From Thamnocephalis sphaerospora (Eukaryota > Zoopagomycota > Zoopagomycetes > Zoopagales > Sigmoideomycetaceae): DNA of 27,503 nucleotides. The stretch covers positions 1-27,503 of the forward strand of contig KZ992593.1 of assembly GCA_003614735.1 (NCBI GenBank), given 5' to 3'. The position numbers were made by a program, and so were the translations under genes. Within the stretch, counting starts at the first letter, position 1, and the number at the start of each line of letters is the position of its first letter. Shown piece by piece: positions 19,178 to 27,503 of the stretch. Under the pieces are notes generated by a model. That model ran no database searches and was not told the origin of the DNA. It worked only from the letters and a program-made list of their open reading frames with translations.

Positions 19178-21017
19178 GGCGAACAGTAGGTAGTGGCGAC
19201 GGCGAAACGGAGGCAGACGAGATGCTGCGAGTGCTTGCGCGGAACGGGATAAAGAGGGCGGTGCTGGCACGGCGAAGGGGGCTTGTGCGCGGGCTGGCCA
19301 GAGGTGTTATGGCAAAAAGTAAATAAACACACACACGGGGTGTTTAAGCGTTAGTGAAGACCAAGTGTGAAGAGTAAGAAGAAGAGGCAGGTGTACACGC
19401 GTAGAAGCGGTCAAGGTGGGGGATTAGAAAAAGAGAAAAGTGGGCGGGCGGTGCTCCAACGCTGGGCTTATTGGAAAACCAGAGGACACACAGACACCCA
19501 GTGAGCTTCTTTGTGGCCAATCACACTCCCCTTTTGATAAACATGCAGTAAGAGCATCGGCTGATCTCGGCTGATTACCTCTCGCCGCCCACTACTGGCA
19601 TCACTATCGGTGGCTGGCCCATCACTATCGGATAACACCTGCCCTCTTTGGGTGCCTGCTCTTCTAGCCTAGTAGCCACTTACCGCGCTAATAACGTCGA
19701 TTAATACGGCCATATCCCCAAGTGGGCCATGCATGTGCCCAAATGGAGTGGCAACAACAGCACAAGGGTCAATAGACCGTTGTAGCTTTACTTAGTAGAG
19801 TCTATTGCTACAGAACAGTAGCACCATCAACATTTACTAATGCAATCGTTAATGAGTGGTCTGATTCAATACATGTCTGTGTGTTTAAAAGCAGCGCATA
19901 CAAATTGACGCTTACGCTTCGCCCTGCCATCGCAACAGCGCCATGCCGGCGTAATTGAAAAGGCCAGCGTCACTCTTACGACCTTGCTGCCCTCGACAAC
20001 CAGTTTGCTCAGCGCTTTGAATGGACCAGCCGGCACATCACCTTGTAGGCCAGGCAGCTTTCAATCGTGTTACTGCAGACGAACGCAATGATATTTGGTC
20101 CAACATGGCCCATAACTTCAGATAGACCATCAGACACCCCACACCCTGCTGGATGGTCACGCCAATGTCGCGAGGGGCGGCATCTCACGCTCACGTACGC
20201 GCAGCGCTCCCATCATACGCAGTGTCAGCAGACACTCGACTGGTTCTGAAATACCCTTGTGTTTGATTGGTATTCTGCGCAGACAGCGGCCATACTTGAC
20301 AGCTCGTCGGTAATGGCATCTGTGATCGTGTTCAGGCGCACTGCTTTGATGCATCAGTATAATAACCGGCATAAATGCTAATGATGGGCTGGACGACTTT
20401 GACATCACGCTTATCATGCGAGAGATAATGCTCTATAGTCACTGTCGAGTGGCAACAGTGGTTTCTAGACCCTGGGATTTCCTACAACCTTGCTTTTCAA
20501 CTCGCTTTCAATAATCTCATGTAGTCTCGAAGAACGTTATAGTCTGCGATATTGACTAGATCAACCAAAGTAGTGCTTGCCAATACACGCATCCTTGAAG
20601 GCAGCTTTTGCCAACCAATTACACACACACTTTCACATTTACGCCCGACATTGCAAAACACTGTAGACAGCGGCTCAGCCACAGCCGATAAGCGTCTACG
20701 CTGAATCACAAAACAAGGCGCACGCACAAGCGGCACCGTCAGTGTATGAACCAGAAAACCGTATATGCGTGTGTGCATGCGTGTCTGAACGTAAGGTCTG
20801 TACTTGCGAGCGAGCGAGGTGGGAGCGTGTGCATGGTGGTGACAGCGCAGCAGCAGAGCAGCAGCCCACAAGGGCCAATAGCGCCTCGGCTGCTCCGCCA
20901 ACCATGGGTTGGTGGCTGAAGTAGGGAGGATGGGTGGCGACATTTGGGAACAAGTGGCGGTCGGCAAACGGCAAGCGCTGGCCTGCCATCAGCGTGCAGA
21001 GAAAAAGGCGCTGCCTT
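19178..21017. other. Gene-poor 1.8-kb region with coding-like fragments
   Basis: From 19178 to about 19560 lies the presumed promoter of the HMG-box gene, with a T/A-rich element near 19325 and polypyrimidine tracts on the minus strand. A 12-bp direct repeat (catcactatcgg) occurs near 19600 and 19620. From about 19930 to 20650 the minus strand shows several short open stretches that look protein-like but lie in different frames (for example EELSS-like helices and GPFKALSKLVVEGSK), with no start, stop or splice scheme I can support. The rest shows nothing recognisable. Confidence 0.35.
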
Positions 21018-21593
21018 TTACTCCATCTCCATATCAAACAGATCGTCGCCCTTGCTCTTGGATGCCTCAATGTCCTCGTGGCCGTCGTGATCGCGCCCGT
21101 TCTCGTGCAGATTCTCCTCGTGCGTGGTGGGCAGTGCGCGCGACCTAAGGCACGGCGCCGCCTCCGTATCCACCACGTCGGATGCTGAGACAGACCGCGA
21201 CAGGGAGCTCGGATGAGCCGGCAGCGAGCCCGGGTGACCCGAGTAGGAGGCGCGCGTCACACCGGGGATGTTGGGCAGGTTTGCCGGCGGCGTGCGCGAA
21301 AGCGGCGAGTTGCGCAGCGACAGCAGCTTGCTGCGATCGTAGATGATGCGCGTACCTAATGCGACGTTGCACCGCCCGCGCCATGTGTGAGTGGGGCGAT
21401 CCGGGCTACGGCGCGCGCCGCAGAGTGCGCCGGCTGTCGTCGCAGAGCAGCACACGTCCACGTTCTACTACTACTTACCGCCCGGCGTGGTCGAGAAGAT
21501 GGTGCCGTGCGGCGTGGTGCTGTAGTCATTGGGCAGCGGGGCGCCCGGATCGGCGCGACGCACGGCAATCGGAATATCACGAGCGGTGGACAT
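21018..21593 (-). CDS. eIF4E-binding protein (4E-BP), TOR-regulated type
   Basis: Translation repressor that binds the cap-binding factor eIF4E and blocks eIF4G, releasing it when phosphorylated by TOR kinase. Exons 21593-21479 and 21355-21018 flank a 123-nt intron (GTAAGT...TTAG) and give 150 aa; animal 4E-BPs are about 118-120. Residues 23-51 ([18 protein letters not shown], then [11 protein letters not shown]) match the metazoan core. The YxxxxL-phi eIF4E-binding motif is Y44-L50. All four TOR-sensitive Ser/Thr-Pro sites have counterparts: T27, T36, S55 and T60 (human T37, T46, S65, T70). [12 protein letters not shown] follows, as in animals. The final FDMEM(E) fits the TOS motif that docks Raptor (FEMDI in human), and RDIPI near the N-terminus resembles RAIP. 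The extra length is a Ser- and Asp/Glu-rich linker before the TOS. Confidence 0.93.
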
Positions 21594-23929
21594 GATGGCG
21601 GGTTGGACAAAGAGCACAAGCGCAAGCTGTGATGGACGGTCGACGGCGTATGTGCGGCGGCGTTCAACACACAAAGCACGTTGCGCTACGACATGGGCGA
21701 AAAGGAGATGCGCACGAGACGGTTAGACGTGAACACATGTTGCCGTGCACAGCATCGCACGATGGCAGCGGCCACTGCATTAATCACAACAGCAGGCGCC
21801 ACTTGCAGTGGTTGGCAAGAGACGTGCGCAATCACTAAACACACCGCACACCCATACGCGCCCATGCGGTGGCAACCACGGGCATCGGCCGGCGGCGGTG
21901 ACCGCGCCACGGCAGCTCTGCCGTGACCAGCGCACGCAGCGATGGCGAGCTTGCGCATCGCTACAGCCTACGCGTCTGTGCATCAACCAGCCGACTGCCC
22001 AGCCGCCGAGCAGGGTGGTATCGAGGGCGATTATGACGACGTCATGCATGCTGAACAAGATCACCGCTAACAGTAGCAGCAGCAGCGGCAGCAGCAATGG
22101 CTCCGGTCCATGCCGATTTGTCGCCATTACACCTCTACGGACAAATGGCGTTGTGATGGCTGAGCATTGCGCGACCGGACACGGCCGAGCGCTGCTGCTG
22201 TGCGCAGACATGCATCAAGCGGTGCGCTATCGCAGACATTCACGCATGCCGCACCCACGCGTGCAGGTAGCGGCAACTGCAATGCCAACGAAAACGCCGT
22301 TTTGGTTGCAGCGTCAGGACGCCGCTGGGCATGAACACCACCAGGCCAATTGCAAGCACGCGTGTGTGTCCCATATAGACACCATATGCGCAGAGCCACC
22401 ACCCGCAACACTGGTCCTGGTGACGCCTACAGAGGTACATTGCCGATCGCGAATCGCGCCGGCCCGGTCGCCTCTGCCAGCACATCTAGGCCGTCGGCCG
22501 CCATCCCTGCTCTGAGGCGTTGTGCCAGCCAAGGCGACCTGCTCATCGCCGCAGCCGATCACGTTCGTCTGCCCAAGCCGTCACTAGCGCAGCACAGCGG
22601 GCGGGCACACACCGGGAGCACGCACGCCAAGATGCTCATCGCCGCCGCTACACAGTACGATGCCTGGGCCAGCGAGACTGCGCCACTTACCGAAAAACGA
22701 CAGATGAAAGGGGCTGACGGCCGACGGACGCAAGAGCGCTCGTTGTCGTTGTCGTTATGCTAGTTCGTGCGCGGTACGTACGCTGAGGGCAGAGATGCGT
22801 GGACCGGTGTGAATAGCGGGCGGCCGACCTGTGCACGCTGTCTGTGTATCGCGGGAAATGCTTGCAGAGCGGGCAGGCTGACTAGCGCGCTAGAGTGTGA
22901 GCAAGCGAGCGGATGACCAGGGGGCGAGTGCGTGCAAGCAGAAAGGCGCAACAACAGCAAGGACGACAGCGGCAGCAGCGGGTGGGCGTGCAAGTGCGAG
23001 CGGTGCGAGCGAGCCGAAGGTGGGCGAGCGAGGAAAAGTAGCCAGCACGGTAGGTAAAAAAAGCGACTGCAGCACGAGCGAGCCACCGTTTCTAGTCGGC
23101 CACCAAGCCAGCCACCGCCACAGCGGTGCCGGCATGGCGTTGGTCCGCTTGCCGCCTGCCACCGCGCGCTACACAGTCGCTCAACGCTGCAGACCACCAC
23201 CGCCTGTCTCTGCCACGTACCGGACGGGTAGGTGTGTGTGTATGTGTGTAATAGACACGCGTACGAGTCGCTATGCGTTCAAGCAGAGTGTATGCGCGGC
23301 TGCAGGGACAGACACGCGCCCGTTCGTTGGTGCGTATATATGGGGCATGTCAGTCGCTTAGCGCCACGGTCATGTCGATGCCAGCGTGCCTACCGTGTTT
23401 GAGCGGCTTATTCGACGGAGACGCAGTAAGCAAGCGTGCCGGCAGCGACCGAGGGTTGGAGCAGTCAAGGAAAGAAAGAGAGCAGCCACAGTAGCCGCTA
23501 CGAGACGGTGCAGATGAAACGGGCAGCATAAAAGGAGCGCGTGGTCGTCCAGCAGCACACACGCACGCACGCACGCGCACACGCGTACACTCACTCTCGT
23601 CGCCAAAAACCGGATATGCTATTGCATCGGCAAACCACTCGCGCACGCCATGGGTGCCAATGCATCGCCGCAAATGGCCGACAGTCTAGCGCGGTCGTTC
23701 CATCCGCCAGCCAGTCACTGCTCGGCCGCCATGCCAGCCAGTGTCCGATGCATCATGTGACACTGGAACGCTGCGTAAGCTCACGTGGAGATGGCGTGAC
23801 GCCATCACCGTAGCTCTCTGCGCAGAAGCTGCTGCTCATACGCGTCATCGTGGCAAAGCGGTGACGGACACAGCCACAGCATGCAAGTGATTTAATCAAA
23901 AACACCCTGTCGCTTGGCGTAACAAACGG
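21594..23929. other. GC-rich 2.3-kb region without a supported protein gene
   Basis: Many overlapping open frames occur on both strands, as expected for GC-rich low-complexity DNA; none has a convincing protein signature. On the minus strand a strong donor (CG|GTAAGT at 22690) and a plausible acceptor (CACAG at 21627-21628) could bound a 5'-UTR intron of the 4E-BP gene. GAGC- and GCAC-type short repeats lie near 22980-23040 and 23560-23590. TATATA occurs at 23334-23339 and CATAAAAGG near 23528. The right-hand part also contains the 3' flank of the P450 gene. Confidence 0.35.
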
Positions 23930-25880
23930 CTAAGCACGCACCGTTACACGCACCCCAAGTTCGTTATGATGCGGGTTTAGAAAGATCTGATGGATGGGCC
24001 GTGGTCGCTCGCCCGCCAGGACCACGTCGAAACGCCGAAAGAGCGCGGCTAGCGTATGCACCACCTCCATCATCGCCAATCTAAGCATCAGTGTGATTAG
24101 CACGTGCCGATCATGCCAACTAGGGCGGTCGTTGCACTCACGTCTGGCCTGCACAGGTGCGTGGTCCGGCGCCAAAGTGGAACAGCTGCTTGCGCGCCTC
24201 CACAGCACCGGCACCCAGAAAGCGCTCGGGGCGGTACATATCGGGATCTTTCCACAGCTGCGCATCATAATGTGACGAGTAGCCGTCCGGGTCTACCATA
24301 GTGCCTGCTGGCACATGGACGCCACATACGCGGCGACCGCCAGCGGGCGTGTTGCGCAGCATACCATTAGGTGTGGGCGACTTCATGCGAAATGCCTCCA
24401 GCACACACGCTTCCAGGTACGGAAACTGATGGCGATCCTGGTACCGGATCTCGGTATTGCGATCGGGATAGGCGGCGTCCAGTTCAGCCACCAGCTGCTT
24501 GCGACACTCTGGATGGTGCAGCATAAAGTCAATGGTCCAGGTCATGATGTCCTGAGTGGTGTCGATGGCGGCCACGCTGATCACGACCATTTCGGCGGTG
24601 ATCTCCTCGTCGGTTAGGCCAATGTCCGTGTCCGGATCGCGCGCTTCGATCAGCTGATGGAGAATGACCTTTTGGCCGGTGGCGGCTGCCGCAGCGGCGG
24701 TGTCGCGGGCCGCATCAATGTGGCGCTTAACATACTGGTCGGGGAATAGCGTGAGTGGACGGCGATATCGTCCAAACTAGCCATGCTCGCGCTACCGACC
24801 GAGTAAAGGCCCAACTCCGCATCGATACCCCACCAAAAGAGCCGACGGCATTTGAACTTGCAGAAAATGGGCATGGCCGATTTCTGTTGGCCCGGTTAGC
24901 AACGCGCGCTTGGCGTACCAGTCGGCTCTGGTACGTACGATCATGCGGTAGACCAGGTTAAGGCGTAGCAGACGGAAGAGCGGCTCTTGTTCGCCAACAC
25001 GCAGCATGTGGAAGCAGCGCCCGTAGAGCAGCGCTGAGATGACATCGGTGGCGAGGAAGCGGAACTGGCCATGGATGTCGATCACGTCACCCGAACTTGC
25101 GTAAATCTCCAGCTTTTCCATCAGCTCGCCAGCACCCACGCGCCAGATCAGCGACTCGTGCTTGATGAGCTCGCGTGGTGCAAACGACGGCCCCACCAGC
25201 CGAAACTGGCGACGGATGGCGCGTCAGCCGCCGAGACGACCTTGGCTAGATTGCAGGAGATAAACAACGTCACACTTGCCTTGCGCTTGTGCATGCTGGG
25301 ATCACTGTCGCCAACGCCACCCCCATCGCCACCATGGCTGATTAGCTCAGCGATCGGCATGCGGCGCGGTGTATTCCTACCGGCAGCTAAAGATGGACGG
25401 GGTTGGTGTGTCGAACGCGGAGAAAAAACGCTTCGCTCTTGCGAAAACCCTCGTCATGCAACACTACACGCAGGGCGTCGGCAGTGCCAACGCTCAGCTG
25501 GTTTGGCCCTGTCGTCGAAATGGCCGCACGCATTAGCTGCTTGCAGGCGACAATGTCACGTCTAGCCATGGCGCACTCACCAAGGCGGACCACTGGCCCG
25601 TATTGCTCGTGCAGTCGGCGACGGATGAATGGACTTTGCCCGCACAGTCGTAGGTACGTGTCGTATGCTGTGGTGAGCTTGGCCAGCAGTGGTCCTGGCA
25701 CGGAGCGCAAGGGCGACAAGAACAGATTGTAGATACACTAGTCGGATGCAACTACATTAGCTGCCAGCACTAACCAGCAAGACACAGCAAGCTGCCTACA
25801 TGGTAAAGCGTATAAGCACCGCTAAGCATCATCAAAAGTTGTACGCCCGATAGGCCGGTTATTCCGACAACCACATCCAT
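23930..25880 (-). CDS. Cytochrome P450 monooxygenase
   Basis: Haem-thiolate monooxygenase anchored to the ER. Exon 1 (25880-25800) gives a hydrophobic N-terminal anchor (MDVVVGITGLSGVQLL). Exon 2 (25737-25581) gives NLFLSPLRSVPGP, the proline hinge, and YGPVVRLG. Exon 3 starts at 25508 with PNQLSV and FRKSE. An exon ending DPSMHKRK at 25280 joins by a GC-AG intron to 25205-24939 (FRLVGPSFAPREL). Then 24883-24736 and 24685-24142 hold the I-helix AAIDTTQ (usual form AGxDTT), ExxR (EAFR), PERF and the haem loop FHFGAGPRTCAG; the last exon, 24080-23930, begins LAMMEVV. Two joins are uncertain: the end of exon 3 to the exon containing 25360, where no good donor keeps the frame, and 24735-24686, where an intron, an alternative acceptor at 24777 or a frameshift are all possible. 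The family is certain; the CYP clan and substrate are not. Confidence 0.85.
25206..25279 (-). other. GC-AG intron in the P450 gene
   Basis: The exon ends CGCAAG and the intron starts GCAAGT; it ends CGCCAG and contains a GCTGAC branch site. Joining here gives DPSMHKRK-FRLVGPSF, the expected C-helix sequence of a P450. The nearest GT donor, four bases on, would break the frame. Confidence 0.65.
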
Positions 25881-27014
25881 GCTGTTGATGAGCAGTGTTG
25901 CGGTAGACTTGGATGCTAAAGTAGCGGCAAATAGCGCAGAGTACTGCGCGCAAGAAAGATAATGGGCGGGCTAGAGGCAACCCGGCGGTAGGTGCAGCAA
26001 ACGCGCCTTTACTGCGTCTAGTACAAGGGTATGAACAGGGCTGTGCGACGCAAAGTCGCCAGTGATACTACCATAGAGCAGGGCCCAGTGGTGAGCGTGT
26101 GCTACCACGCGCATTTGGCGAGGTGCAGGTCCAGGCGCGGACGTATGCTCTTGCTGCGATGGCGGCATATCTGCTTGATGGCAGGAGATACTAGCGCGTG
26201 CTTGTCCTCAATGCAGGCAATAAGCAAATGCCTGAAATCAATTGCCATTGGAATGGCACAAACTGTGACTACACTATGCCATCTACACTACGCCCAAGTA
26301 GGTATAATGACGCGCACGATACTTACTCGCTGCTTCCATCCTCGTAACGCAATAGCAGTATTACGTAGGCTAGAGTCACGGATAGACATTGACCATGAAC
26401 GCGACACCGTCTCCCACCATCAGCGGCATCCCAATAGAACAATACACTTCTACGTATCTGCCGCTTTCACCAACCAGCCACAGCTACCGACGTCATCCAA
26501 GTGCGGATAAACAGACCGACACCAAAGCGGGATGGCTGCTTTTTTTATCCATTTGCGCCATGTGAATCGCACAGCGAAGGCAGCCTTTTGGGTAATCACG
26601 ATGTAGCGGTGCAATGAAACTGGTTGGCAGTCAATACTACTGCCTCCTTTGTCGCTATCGTGGCCAAAAGCGTAACGGCGTCCACTGCTACTCGGCAGCA
26701 CAGGCGGAGCTGCAATGACACGGTAGTGCAGCAAGCCAGGTTGAATATGCTTGTACCGAGATTGGACGCCAGGAGCGTATCCTGATCGCGGTACCAGGTG
26801 CCTATGCCGACGTATAAAGCGTCTGTACCGGCTTTCCTCCTGGACGATCCTGCTGCTTCCTCCTGACAGCTGCACATACCTAATCCCAACCCCGCCACCG
26901 TATCCGGGTCCGTTAGCGTTCCGTTTTCCTATCACTATCCTTTACCACTGTTGCTTGTAATAATCATCCGTCTACTACCACGTCCAGTGCACTAGAACCA
27001 CATTACCGCTCAAT
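25881..27014. other. Stretch with no supported gene
   Basis: 1134 bp. The left part is the presumed promoter of the P450 (minus) and the right part that of the secreted repeat protein (plus). On the minus strand, 25971-26168 and about 26220-26480 hold short protein-like frames, and a good GTAAGT donor lies near 26326, but they do not join into a gene that I can support. No RNA gene or repeat is seen. Confidence 0.35.
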
Positions 27015-27503
27015 ATGGTTGCTCTTTTGTCGCTAATGCGTGCCGCTGCCGTACTGGCGATTGCCTCGGCCACACTGACCTGTGCGGCAAAGCACGGTCC
27101 CGCACGATGCGCTAGTCGCGGCACCTACGCACCCGCTGCTCCTCTGCAGCCGGCCAATCCTGGCACCTATGCACCAGATGGCTCGTTGCGGCCTACCGAT
27201 ACCGGTGCTTACGCGCCCGACAACTCTGCGCCATCCACCAATTTGGGCACTTATACGCCAGGCGGCTCACAGCAGTCTGCCAATACTGGTATATATGCGC
27301 CAGGCAGCTCTGAGCCATCCACCAACCCTGGCACTTATGTGCCAAACGGCTCTCCACAGCCGGCTGACCCTGGAACTTATGTGCCGGGCAGTTCTCCACA
27401 GCCCTCTAATCCTGGCACTTACATTCCCGGCAACTCTTCGCAGCCCACCGATTCCAACACTTACAAACCCGTCGTCCCACCATATCCCAACGACCCAGAG
27501 AAA
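27015..27503 (+). CDS. Secreted protein of 14-residue tandem repeats (3' end beyond window)
   Basis: An open frame of 163 codons from ATG to the window edge. A signal peptide is clear (MVALLSLMRAAAVLAIAS, cleavage likely near TCAA at 22-25). From residue 36 the protein is a tandem array of 14-residue units of the form G-T-Y-x-P-x-x-S-x-Q-P-x-N-P: eight units, then a degenerate ninth. Gly, Tyr and the first Pro are almost fixed, while other places vary among Ser, Thr, Asn, Asp and Gln. Many Ser/Thr suggest heavy O-glycosylation. The composition suits a cell-wall or extracellular-matrix protein. No catalytic domain is seen in the visible part, and whether a GPI anchor or enzyme domain follows is unknown. 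Confidence 0.8.
   Translation, partial: MVALLSLMRAAAVLAIASATLTCAAKHGPARCASRGTYAPAAPLQPANPGTYAPDGSLRPTDTGAYAPDNSAPSTNLGTYTPGGSQQSANTGIYAPGSSEPSTNPGTYVPNGSPQPADPGTYVPGSSPQPSNPGTYIPGNSSQPTDSNTYKPVVPPYPNDPEK
27120..27455 (+). repeat. 42-bp coding tandem repeat, 8 units
   Basis: Eight in-frame 42-bp units encoding 14 residues each. Units differ at many synonymous and non-synonymous sites, yet there is no insertion or deletion between them, so the phase is held by selection. A ninth, poorer unit follows to the window edge. Confidence 0.85.

Noticed and set aside
21808-22515. 235-codon plus-strand open frame
   Set aside because: Composition is that of GC-rich low-complexity DNA (runs of Ser/Gly, His, Pro); all six frames are similarly open and no motif is visible.
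22897-23361. Ala/Ser/Lys-rich plus-strand frame of 154 codons
   Set aside because: It has no ATG at its start (GTG), arises from GAGC/GCGA-type short repeats, and the opposite strand is open too.
25971-26168. UreF- or TetR-like C-terminal domain on the minus strand
   Set aside because: The likeness rested on a few hydrophobic residues; no motif held up on re-reading.
27120-27455. CRISPR-like array
   Set aside because: The 42-bp periodicity is entirely coding, with no spacers; it is a protein repeat.

Overview
This is eukaryotic, almost certainly fungal, chromosomal DNA. Genes are close together on both strands. Most are cut by short introns (about 50-125 nt) with GT(A/G)NGT donors and CTAAC, CTGAC or CTAAT branch sites. 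The gene set is ordinary fungal housekeeping. Two things point away from the budding and fission yeasts towards an early-diverging or otherwise intron-rich lineage: a canonical TOR-type eIF4E-binding protein, and the intron density. The species cannot be fixed from the sequence. Exon joins below were worked out by hand from reading frame, splice consensus and remembered family sequences. No transcript or database evidence was available.

Layout. 1-322 (-): first exons of an unidentified small membrane protein that runs off the left edge. It is divergent from 439-2504 (+), an 11-exon USP39/Sad1 splicing factor. 2780-4009 (-): intronless ribonucleotide reductase small subunit, with a TATA box and three clustered ACGCGT (MCB) sites upstream. 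4337-4892 (-): DUF167 protein, with a possible longer mitochondrial form starting at 5015. 5085-6406 (+): fungal protein tentatively linked to DUF2419. 6866-9157 (+): PTM1/TMEM87-type seven-TM Golgi protein, 8 exons. 9686-11338 (+): two-exon acidic orphan. 11961-12693 (-): weaker spliced candidate with an N-terminal membrane anchor. 13174-13436 (+): possible small two-exon gene. 13599-15383 (+): intronless F-box-like protein. 15887-17194 (-): ribosomal protein eS17, start codon isolated by a 713-nt intron carrying tetranucleotide repeats. 17766-19177 (-): HMG-box protein with alternating basic and acidic tail. 21018-21593 (-): 4E-BP. 23930-25880 (-): cytochrome P450. 27015-end (+): secreted protein of 14-residue tandem repeats, cut by the right edge.

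How the genes relate. There is no cluster or operon-like logic, but growth control recurs. eS17 is a ribosomal protein, the 4E-BP is a TOR-regulated brake on cap-dependent translation, RNR2 supplies dNTPs under what looks like G1/S (MBF) promoter control, and the USP39 homologue acts in the spliceosome that this intron-rich genome depends on. The P450 and the repeat-rich secreted protein at the right end are accessory in character.

The long gene-poor stretches (19178-21017, 21594-23929, 25881-27014) show fragments of coding-like sequence but no complete gene that I can support. I saw no tRNA, rRNA, CRISPR array, transposon or virus-derived element.
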